From a virus: 22,225 bases of DNA. A program made the position numbers and the translations under genes. Numbering within the stretch: position 1 is the stretch's first letter; each line of letters starts with the position of its first letter. The notes below the pieces were generated by a model. It saw only the letters and a program-made list of their open reading frames with translations, ran no database searches and had not been told where the DNA came from. Shown here in pieces: positions 1 through 6,999 of this stretch. The DNA lies in the IMG/VR virus record IMGVR_UViG_3300029319_000302, positions 1 to 22,225 of that record. One strand, given 5' to 3'.

Positions 1-204
1 ATCGAGGACTCTAAGCTAACGTTTGCATCGCTGGTGAAAAAGATAGCATCAGATCCTACTTTTAGAACACAAATAGGACTAGACATGGAAAAGATGCGCT
101 TAGCTACAGAAGCAGAGAAAGAGCGTTTATCAGAGTACATAAAGTATGAAGACGGACAAGTAGATCAACCCTTTTTATCATCAGATACAGTTAAAGGAGA
201 TTAA
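1..204 (+). CDS. 3' end of an unrecognised gene (partial)
   Basis: An open frame runs from the left edge to a TAA at 202-204 and gives the last 67 residues of a protein. The piece is charged and probably helical (stretches such as DMEKMRLATEAEKERLSEYI). It shows no motif that I recognise. Its stop directly abuts the ATG of the dehydratase gene, and that gene's ribosome binding site (AAAGGAG, 194-200) lies inside this frame, so the two are probably co-transcribed. A terminase small subunit or another packaging-module protein would fit the place, but nothing in the fragment proves that. Confidence 0.6.
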   Translation: MEDSKLTFASLVKKIASDPTFRTQIGLDMEKMRLATEAEKERLSEYIKYEDGQVDQPFLSSDTVKGD

Positions 205-1392
205 ATGAAGACTGCAGTAGTTTTTGGAGTTACAGGTCAGGACGGTTCTTACTTAACTGACTTGCTACTCTCAGAGGATTATAAAGTGATTGGTGTTGCT
301 AGACGCAGTAGTGTTGACACGACTGAGCGTTTAGATCAAAACATGAAAAATATTAATTTTACTCTTGTTGAGGGAGATATCACAGATGGATTTTGTGTCT
401 CTGATATTATTAATAAGTATAAGCCTGACGAAGTGTATAACTTGGCAGCTCAATCTCATGTAGGTACTTCTTTTAAGCAGCCTACATTAACTTGGGATGT
501 CACGGCTGGTGGATGTCTAAACATATTGGAAGCGATTAGGGTTTCACCAAGAGCTAATGAGATTAGATTTTATCAAGCCTCATCTAGTGAAATGTTTGGC
601 AAAAACTTTAGTGAACGGCCTGTTGAGTCTTCCGTAGGAGACTCTTTAATCACATACGAAAATACAGTCGTACAAAAATATCAAGATGAGGATACTGCTT
701 TTATGCCTCAGTCTCCATATGCCATCGCTAAGCTAGCGGCACACCATCTAGTTAGAAATTACAGAGATAGCTATGGTATACACGCATCTAGTGGTATTTT
801 GTTTAATCACGAGAGCGAACGAAGAGGAGAAAACTTCGTCACTCGTAAAATAACTAAGTGGATCGGAAGATTTCTGGCTTGGGAAAAACAAAACTCTGCA
901 TTAATCTCGTCGCCCTGTAGGTTTGAATTTGCAGGAGATCATATTATGTTGCCTAGAGAAAGAATGTATTTAGATATGATTAAAACACCTATATTTCCTA
1001 AGCTAGGGCTTGGAAATTTACAAGCAAGGAGGGATTGGGGCCATGCAAAAGATTATGTCCGAGGAATGTGGCTCATGCTGCAACAAGAGGAACCAGACGA
1101 TTATGTCATCGCTACTGGAGAAACATACAGTGTTGAGGAATTTTTGGAATACGCTTTTGAGCACGCTGGTCTTGGTGATTGGAACCAGTACGTGTACATT
1201 GACCCTGAATTCTTTAGACCCGCTGAAGTTGATTACCTACTTGGTGACCCGTCCAAAGCAAGAAGAAAACTCGGATGGGAACCAGAAATCAAATTCAGAA
1301 GATTAGCAGAGTTAATGACGGAGGCAGATATAGATGAGGAATTACGACGATCCGGCTTACAAGAAGTTTCGGACGGATGTGTTGAAGCGTGA
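205..1392 (+). CDS. gmd: GDP-mannose 4,6-dehydratase
   Basis: Short-chain dehydrogenase/reductase that converts GDP-mannose to GDP-4-keto-6-deoxymannose, the entry to GDP-fucose, GDP-rhamnose and GDP-perosamine. Seen: the NAD(P)-binding GVTGQDG loop at residues 8-14; DEVYNLAAQSHV at 75-86; the SSSE active-site segment at 126-129; the catalytic pair Y172/K176 in SPYAIAK; NHESERRGE at 201-209; RRDWGHAKDY at 275-284; and FFRPAEVD near 336-343. All follow the bacterial Gmd family. Compared with E. coli Gmd from memory, there is extra sequence after the SSSE segment (about 133-168) and before RRDWGHAKDY (about 225-270), while the region before FFRPAEVD is shorter. The start has a good AAAGGAG site. 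The 3' end overlaps the HNH gene by 59 bases. In a phage it probably alters host surface sugars or supplies a sugar for virion glycosylation (inference). Confidence 0.93.
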   Translation: MKTAVVFGVTGQDGSYLTDLLLSEDYKVIGVARRSSVDTTERLDQNMKNINFTLVEGDITDGFCVSDIINKYKPDEVYNLAAQSHVGTSFKQPTLTWDVTAGGCLNILEAIRVSPRANEIRFYQASSSEMFGKNFSERPVESSVGDSLITYENTVVQKYQDEDTAFMPQSPYAIAKLAAHHLVRNYRDSYGIHASSGILFNHESERRGENFVTRKITKWIGRFLAWEKQNSALISSPCRFEFAGDHIMLPRERMYLDMIKTPIFPKLGLGNLQARRDWGHAKDYVRGMWLMLQQEEPDDYVIATGETYSVEEFLEYAFEHAGLGDWNQYVYIDPEFFRPAEVDYLLGDPSKARRKLGWEPEIKFRRLAELMTEADIDEELRRSGLQEVSDGCVEA

Positions 1393-1591
1393 CAAATTTC
1401 GCTGCAAGATGTGCAAGACTAGCGGGAAAAAGAAAAAGATGTATGTCCACCACATCAGAAAGTGGGCTAGCGCTTCGTCTCTGAGGTTTGATGTGAGTAA
1501 TGGCATAACCTTGTGTTATGACTGTCACAAAGAAGTCACAGGCAATGAGGTACACTATGAGTCTTATTTGTTGGGGTTGATAGATGGCTAA
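1334..1591 (+). CDS. HNH endonuclease
   Basis: An 85-residue stand-alone HNH nuclease. Seen: a zinc-binding CxxC at C24/C27, the VHH pair at 38-40, N56 in SNGITLC, and CxxCH at 61-65. This is the complete beta-beta-alpha-metal layout. Phage HNH proteins next to the terminase are known to help the terminase cut DNA during packaging, and the large terminase lies about 1.2 kb downstream; homing activity is the alternative. The start overlaps the dehydratase end by 59 bases in another frame and has CGGAGG (1319-1324) at good spacing, so I accept the long overlap. The stop overlaps the next ATG (ATGGCTAA). Confidence 0.88.
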   Translation: MRNYDDPAYKKFRTDVLKRDKFRCKMCKTSGKKKKMYVHHIRKWASASSLRFDVSNGITLCYDCHKEVTGNEVHYESYLLGLIDG

Positions 1592-2108
1592 GAAAAAAAC
1601 TCCTAAGTTTGTTGTTATAAAAGACACTAGAGAGCAGAAGGGCTGGATCTTCCACAGTGGCGATGCCTGCGATGGAATGAAGCCCGGAACGCTAAAGACT
1701 GGTGATTATACGCTTGAGGGATTTGAAGATGCCGTGTGCATTGAGAGAAAGAAAAGCGTAGAGGAAGTTGCTAACAACGTAGGCAAAGAAAAGAAAAGAT
1801 TCAATGCTGAAATGGAGCGCATACAGGAATACCCATTCAAATACATAATCTGTGAGTTTTCTATGAGCGATGTTATTAATTACCCTCGTTCAATATTTTC
1901 TGATTACATGTGGCATACTAAACCAGATTTTTGCAAAAGAGAAATAGCCAATAGAAAAATAACAGGCAAGTATATACTCAAAGCATTAATGGAATACCAA
2001 ACTTGGTATGGAGTCCATATATTGTTCTGCGATGATGCAAAGAACGCACAGAAGGTTACAGAAAGCATATTTAAGAGGTTAAATACGATGTTCCATGAAC
2101 AAACCTAA
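1584..2108 (+). CDS. ERCC4/XPF-type nuclease domain protein
   Basis: A 174-residue protein with an ERCC4-type nuclease core. Seen: VVIKDTREQ (D14), GDY at 40-42, then IERK at 53-56 with a further K57. These match the spaced acidic/ERK residues of the XPF/Mus81 family, whose members cut branched or flap DNA with a divalent metal. No helicase or HhH domain is present, so it is a minimal nuclease. Its place between HNH and ClpP-like genes, with overlaps on both sides, suggests translational coupling in one operon. A role in resolving recombination or replication branches before packaging is inference. Confidence 0.8.
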   Translation: MAKKKTPKFVVIKDTREQKGWIFHSGDACDGMKPGTLKTGDYTLEGFEDAVCIERKKSVEEVANNVGKEKKRFNAEMERIQEYPFKYIICEFSMSDVINYPRSIFSDYMWHTKPDFCKREIANRKITGKYILKALMEYQTWYGVHILFCDDAKNAQKVTESIFKRLNTMFHEQT

Positions 2109-2757
2109 TAGGACACAAATATACTCAGCCTTATCTAACTGGCATGACTATGGATTATTGTCACAAACAAGAGAGATATTTCTTGAATCTGGAGATGACG
2201 GTTTAGGAGCTAAGCACGCAGTAGAATTTATTAAGAACTTGCTAATGCTTGAATCTTTAAATGATAATCCTATTATCGTTCATCAATATAATATTGGCGG
2301 AGATCAAAACGCAGGCTTTGCAATATATGACGCAATCAAAGCTAGCAAGTGTAAATTTTTGTTTATTTGTTATGGTACGGCCTCTTCTATGGGTAGCATC
2401 ATACCGCAAGCAGTTATAGGTAAAGGTCTGAGGGTCACACACCCCCATACAGAGTGGCTGATACATGAAGGGTCTTGTGAGACCAGTGGGACAACAAAGC
2501 AGTTTATATCGAACGCTGAGGCCCTCAAACGGTCTAAAGAATTAATGTATGACATATATGTAAACGCATGCAAAAAGGGCTCTGCGTTTAAAGGAAGAAA
2601 AGCAGTAGAAATCAAAGCTATACTTAAGAGAAGACTGAATGTAAAAGAAGACTGGATTCTCGAAGGAGAAAAAGCTGTAGAATATGGTTTTGCGGATGGT
2701 GTCTTTGGTAAAGGTAATTGTGGCTCTATAGAAAAAATGTTAGAGAGGCTTAAATAG
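2095..2757 (+). CDS. ClpP-like serine protease
   Basis: A 220-residue protein of the ClpP/crotonase fold. Seen: NIGGD at 66-70 (oxyanion-type Gly pair), GTASSMGS at 94-101 with S98 at the ClpP nucleophile position, WLIHEGS with H124, and KEDWILEGEKAVEYGFAD at 184-201 with D186 as likely third residue. The complete triad suggests an active enzyme. In many phages a ClpP-like (S14/S49) enzyme is the head maturation protease next to the portal, but here another prohead protease candidate lies downstream (7000-8556), so its job is uncertain. The first 35 residues are unlike ClpP. The start overlaps the nuclease end by 14 bases; AAGAGG at 2073-2078 is somewhat far from the ATG. Confidence 0.82.
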   Translation: MNKPNRTQIYSALSNWHDYGLLSQTREIFLESGDDGLGAKHAVEFIKNLLMLESLNDNPIIVHQYNIGGDQNAGFAIYDAIKASKCKFLFICYGTASSMGSIIPQAVIGKGLRVTHPHTEWLIHEGSCETSGTTKQFISNAEALKRSKELMYDIYVNACKKGSAFKGRKAVEIKAILKRRLNVKEDWILEGEKAVEYGFADGVFGKGNCGSIEKMLERLK

Positions 2758-4760
2758 TGGCTGATATAAGCAAGAACCTAGACAGAGTAATACAAGATGC
2801 TTGGCTTGGTATAGATGTAAAAGATGGGGATTTGTTCAATCCTATGGATTTTCTTTTCCATGATGACGACCCAGATAAAATGCTTGAGCGCATAGCTTGG
2901 CTAATGATGCGCCCAGAATACTTCTCGTTTGTTTGTAAATATATATTAAATATCGAGATATCTCCATTCCAGTCTTTACTGCTTCAGGAGATGTGGCATA
3001 AGAAGTTTCCCATGTTGATCGGTAGTCGTGGTATGGGCAAGTCGTTTATATTATCAGTGTACCCATTGCTACGAGCGCTGTTTATGCCAAGAAGAAAGAT
3101 CATCGTTGTCGGTGCGGCCTTTAGGCAGTCGAAAGTGCTTTTTGAGTACATGGACACCATATGGAAGAACGCGCCGATTCTGAGGGATCTGTGTGGCTCT
3201 AGAAGCGGACCAAGAAGAGATGTCGATAGATGCGTAATGCATATTGGCGACAGTACTATAACATGCCTGCCTCTTGGTGACGGAAGTAAGATTCGTGGTC
3301 AACGTGCTAATGATATCATCGCTGACGAATTTGCATCTATACCTCGTGAGATATTTGAAAATGTCGTTGCTGGTTTTGCTGCGGTATCCGCTTCTCCTAT
3401 CGAAAAAGTAAAAGACAGAGCAAAAAAGAAAAAAGCGGAAGAGCTTGGAGTTGAGCTAATAAAAGAAACAGACGTAGACCCGGTAACAGAAAAGTCAAAC
3501 CAAATTATATTGTCCGGTACGGCATACTATGATTTTAATCATTTTGCAGAATACTGGAAAAGATACAGATCCATTGTAAACAGCAAGGGAGACAGGCAAA
3601 AGCTAAAGGAGGTTTTTGGTGATGATGTACCTCAAGACTTTGCTTGGCAAGAATATTCAGTCATACGCATGCCGGTAACGACACTCCCAGACGGCTTTAT
3701 GGATGAGGGCCAGATAGCTAGAGCTAGAGCAACTGTACACTCTGGTATTTTTCAGATGGAGTATGGGGCTTGTTTCACTACTGATAGTCAAGGATTTTTT
3801 AAGAGATCATTAATAGAAAACTGTATTGCCTCCGAGTCGAATAACATTGTCATAAATGAACAACCTATACAGTTTGAGGCGATGCTAAAAGGCGATCCAA
3901 ACAAAAAATATATTTTTGGAGTTGACCCGGCATCTGAAGTTGATAACTTTAGCATAGTTGTGCTAGAGCTAAATGGAACCCACAGAAGGGTGGTTCATGT
4001 ATGGACTACCAACAGAAGCCAACACAGAGATCAGTTAAAGGCGCACCTTGTAGACGAAGACGATTTTTACTCTTACTGTGCTAGAAAGATTAGGAACTTA
4101 ATGAAAGTATTCCCATGCATGGAGATTGCGCTTGATGCTCAGGGTGGCGGTATCGCCGTTATGGAAGCCCTGCATGACAAAGACAAGGTAAGAGAGGGAG
4201 AGCAAAAAATATGGCCTGTTATAGACTATGACAAGCCAAAAGATACGGACGATGAGCCGGGTTTACATATATTAAGAATGTGCCAGTTCGCAAAGTACGA
4301 TTGGCTCGCAGAGGCTAATCACGGCCTTAGAAAAGACTTTGAAGATAAACTAGTACTATTCCCAGACTTTGATTCAGTTAGTCTTGGTTTGTCTGCAGAA
4401 GAGGATAATATCGAAGGAAGAATATACGACACTCTAGAAGATTGCGTCATGGAGATAGAAGAATTGAAGAATGAACTGTCTATGATTATTATGACACAAA
4501 CAGGAACTGGTAGAGAAAGATGGGATACACCAGAAGTAAAAATAGCAGCAGGAAAAAAGAGTAGGCTCAGGAAAGACCGCTATTCTTCTTTGATTATGGC
4601 CAACATGAGCGCGAGGCAACTTGACGTAGAAAGAACCGTAAGAACGTATGATCACTATGGTGGTTTTGCTAGAAAGTCTGGAGAACAAGATAACAAGGAT
4701 AACGGGCCGATGTATCATGGTCCATCTTGGTTTACAGAAAATATGAGCGATATTTATTAA
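2757..4760 (+). CDS. terL: terminase large subunit
   Basis: DNA-packaging motor, 667 residues. The N-terminal ATPase shows a Walker A of the form G-S-R-G-M-G-K-S at 89-96, a Walker B DIIADE at 186-191 with catalytic E191, and a downstream SGTAYYDF coupling-like segment. The C-terminal RNase H-like nuclease shows FGVDPA with D390 and IALDAQGG with D460. It cuts concatemeric DNA and pumps it through the portal. It starts at GTG within TAGTG, sharing one base with the stop of the preceding gene; the internal context supports GTG because MADISKN follows directly and no better ATG lies nearby. A charged stretch (about 219-235, KDRAKKKKAEELG) probably forms an insertion in the ATPase domain. Confidence 0.96.
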   Translation: MADISKNLDRVIQDAWLGIDVKDGDLFNPMDFLFHDDDPDKMLERIAWLMMRPEYFSFVCKYILNIEISPFQSLLLQEMWHKKFPMLIGSRGMGKSFILSVYPLLRALFMPRRKIIVVGAAFRQSKVLFEYMDTIWKNAPILRDLCGSRSGPRRDVDRCVMHIGDSTITCLPLGDGSKIRGQRANDIIADEFASIPREIFENVVAGFAAVSASPIEKVKDRAKKKKAEELGVELIKETDVDPVTEKSNQIILSGTAYYDFNHFAEYWKRYRSIVNSKGDRQKLKEVFGDDVPQDFAWQEYSVIRMPVTTLPDGFMDEGQIARARATVHSGIFQMEYGACFTTDSQGFFKRSLIENCIASESNNIVINEQPIQFEAMLKGDPNKKYIFGVDPASEVDNFSIVVLELNGTHRRVVHVWTTNRSQHRDQLKAHLVDEDDFYSYCARKIRNLMKVFPCMEIALDAQGGGIAVMEALHDKDKVREGEQKIWPVIDYDKPKDTDDEPGLHILRMCQFAKYDWLAEANHGLRKDFEDKLVLFPDFDSVSLGLSAEEDNIEGRIYDTLEDCVMEIEELKNELSMIIMTQTGTGRERWDTPEVKIAAGKKSRLRKDRYSSLIMANMSARQLDVERTVRTYDHYGGFARKSGEQDNKDNGPMYHGPSWFTENMSDIY

Positions 4761-4762
4761 TA

Positions 4763-4774
4763 CTGTGTATAATA
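4763..4774 (+). promoter_or_regulatory. TGTGTATAAT motif before the portal gene
   Basis: CTGTGTATAATA in the 59-base gap before the portal gene. It is one of five gap copies of a TTGTGTATAT-type motif (others near 6971, 10171, 17585, 19809). TATAAT resembles a bacterial -10 box, but no -35 box is visible upstream. Read as a candidate phage late promoter; this is inference from recurrence and position. Confidence 0.55.
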
Positions 4775-4819
4775 ATTTACAATACCATTATCAATACTAT
4801 TGCCAAAGGAACAATATAA

Positions 4820-6937
4820 ATGTCAGAAGATCTATACTTGACTTGGGGTGACGACGCAGAGAGAAGTAAAGCTTATGAGCTGTCTGCTGACAATATTAAC
4901 GCATATGATGGTATACAGAAGTCATATGCCTATGACAATAGAACTTTCATAGATATAGAGACCCAAAGATCCGTAAGACCCGGCTTTAATCGCAGGGACT
5001 ACAATGCGTTTCGTCCGGGCGAAGGTATTCCGTCACAACAAAAGAAAATAGTCAAGATGTGTATGCAGGCTTATGAAAAAGTCGGCATTATTAGAAATGT
5101 TATTGACCTCATGGGTGACTTTGCTACACAGGGAATTACTCTAGTACACCCGAATAAAACAATCGAAAAGTTTTATCGTAAATGGTTTGAGCAGATTGAT
5201 GGCTTAGACCGATCAGAAAGGTTCTTGAATTATCTTTATAGGTGTGGTAATGTTCCTATCCGCAGAAGAACAGCAAAGATAAACAAGAAAAAAGAAGCGG
5301 AGCTTAAAAGAAGCACAGCTGCTCCAGATATGAAAATACAAGACATCCCGGTAACAAAAAGAGAGATCCCTTGGCGATATGATTTTTTGAATCCTCTTGC
5401 TGTTGGCATCAAGAATAAAGATGTCGCTATGTTTACTGGTGACATCGAATATGTACTCAAAGTCTCAAAGAACACAGTCAATTCATTAATGATGAATGGA
5501 GACGTAAATGGCAAAGGTCGTGACTTACCGAACTACTTAATAAAGAGATTTTCTCAAGGCGAAAGAGAAATCCCTCTAGATAAAGATAAGTTTATGATGT
5601 ATCACTACAAGAAGGATGACTGGAACGTTTGGTCAAATCCTATGATATACGCCATTCTAGATGATATTGTGATGCTCGAAAAAATGAAGCTAGCAGACTT
5701 AGCCGCTTTAGATGGAGCTATATCAAATGTCAGACTGTGGAGAATTGGTGATCTAGACCATAAGATTATTCCTACCAAGGCTGCTATTAACAAGTTAAGA
5801 GATATTCTCGCCAGTAATGTCGGCGGAGGTACTATGGACTTAGTATGGGGTCCTGAAATTGACTTTAAAGAAAGCAGCACACAAGTATACAAGTTTTTGG
5901 GGGCAGAGAAATACCAGCCAGTTCTAACTAGTATATATGCCGGACTTGGTATTCCTCCAACACTAACCGGAGCCGCTTCTGGTGGTGGATACAGCAATAA
6001 TTATGTTAGTCTCAAGACTTTAGTTGAAAGACTGGAGTACGGTAGAGAAAAACTTAAAGATTTCTGGATGAATGAAATCAAGTTAGTGCAGAAGGCTATG
6101 GGCTTTAGATTCCCAGCAGAGATACACTTTGACTCGATCATACTCTCAGATGAAGCCGCACAGAAACAACTTCTTGTTCAACTTGCCGATAGAGATATCA
6201 TATCTCACGAAACATTGCTTGAAAGATTTAGAGAGCTACCTACTATTGAGAAGATTAGAGTGAGAAGAGAAGAAAGAACTAGAACAAACGATCCGGGCGC
6301 TCCGAAGAAAGCCGGTCCTTTCCATAATCCTCAACACAAGCAGGATATGGCTAAACTAGCCATGACTAAAGACGTTCTAGATAAAGACATGTATTTGGAA
6401 AGCCTTGGCTTGCCTCCTGCAGAAGAGGAAATAGTAGAGGAAGAAAACCCTCAAACAGAGCGTATTGAGCTGGGACCTCCTCAAGAAGAAGACAATCAGC
6501 AGCCTGAAAGTCCAGAAGGCGGTAGACCATTTAACGCTAGAGACGAGCAAAAACGAAAGCAGAAAAGAGTGCTACCAAGAAGCAGTGATAACGTAGCTGC
6601 AACGCTCTGGGCATACGAAGCACAGAAGAAGATTTCCGAGTTAGTTACACCAATGGCGTTAGCTCATTTTGAAAAGAAAAACGCCAGAAGTCTCACTAAA
6701 TCAGAGTTTGATCAGCTAGAGCATCTAAAATTATGCATACTTACTGGCATAAAACCGTTTATGGAAATAGACGCTGATGTAATTAAGCAGATCATTGATT
6801 CTAATACGAGGCCATCGGAATCTTTCAGTCTTGAAGTGGATAGTGCGGTCAATAAGTTTTCTGAGACTCAAGACAGAAAACCAAGCATCGACGAAATGAG
6901 ATATATCTACGCCTCCACCTTTGCGTCGTTCTCCTAG
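4820..6937 (+). CDS. portal protein
   Basis: A 705-residue protein directly after the large terminase, with the pattern of phage portals: an N-terminal region with FRPGEGIP and RNVIDLMGDF, a central region with DWNVWSNPMIYAILDDIVMLEKMKLADL (stem and clip-like helices), and EKYQPVLTSIYAGLGIPPTLTG near 370-390, a segment typical of portals. It forms the dodecameric ring through which DNA enters and to which the connector binds. Beyond about residue 500 there is an extension: an acidic Pro/Glu/Gln linker (about 535-580), a Lys/Arg patch, then a predicted helical domain of about 120 residues. The ATG has AAAGGA at 4805-4810. Assigned from motif style and gene order. Confidence 0.9.
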   Translation: MSEDLYLTWGDDAERSKAYELSADNINAYDGIQKSYAYDNRTFIDIETQRSVRPGFNRRDYNAFRPGEGIPSQQKKIVKMCMQAYEKVGIIRNVIDLMGDFATQGITLVHPNKTIEKFYRKWFEQIDGLDRSERFLNYLYRCGNVPIRRRTAKINKKKEAELKRSTAAPDMKIQDIPVTKREIPWRYDFLNPLAVGIKNKDVAMFTGDIEYVLKVSKNTVNSLMMNGDVNGKGRDLPNYLIKRFSQGEREIPLDKDKFMMYHYKKDDWNVWSNPMIYAILDDIVMLEKMKLADLAALDGAISNVRLWRIGDLDHKIIPTKAAINKLRDILASNVGGGTMDLVWGPEIDFKESSTQVYKFLGAEKYQPVLTSIYAGLGIPPTLTGAASGGGYSNNYVSLKTLVERLEYGREKLKDFWMNEIKLVQKAMGFRFPAEIHFDSIILSDEAAQKQLLVQLADRDIISHETLLERFRELPTIEKIRVRREERTRTNDPGAPKKAGPFHNPQHKQDMAKLAMTKDVLDKDMYLESLGLPPAEEEIVEEENPQTERIELGPPQEEDNQQPESPEGGRPFNARDEQKRKQKRVLPRSSDNVAATLWAYEAQKKISELVTPMALAHFEKKNARSLTKSEFDQLEHLKLCILTGIKPFMEIDADVIKQIIDSNTRPSESFSLEVDSAVNKFSETQDRKPSIDEMRYIYASTFASFS

Positions 6938-6970
6938 TTTTTAGGCAAAATTAAACAGAAAAATCTTTTT

Positions 6971-6982
6971 TTGTGTATTATC
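6971..6982 (+). promoter_or_regulatory. TTGTGTATTAT motif before the protease/scaffold gene
   Basis: TTGTGTATTATC in the 62-base gap between portal and protease/scaffold. Same motif family as the other gap copies. It sits only 28 bases from the chosen ATG, so if it were a -10 box the transcript would start very near the ribosome binding site at 6987-6993. That is the weakest point of the promoter reading. Confidence 0.5.
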
Positions 6983-6999
6983 ATGTAAGGAGACTTTAT

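Noticed and set aside
1010-1306. 98-residue open frame on the + strand inside the dehydratase gene
   Set aside because: It lies entirely within a well-supported gene in another frame and has no domain.
6933-6945. Terminator after the portal gene
   Set aside because: CCTA-GTTTT-TAGG is only a 4-bp stem without a following T run; the T run at 6966-6972 belongs to the motif region and has no stem.
6973-6999. GTG start at 6973 for the protease/scaffold gene
   Set aside because: It lies inside the recurring TGTGTAT motif and has no ribosome binding site, while ATG 7000 has AAGGAGA at good spacing.
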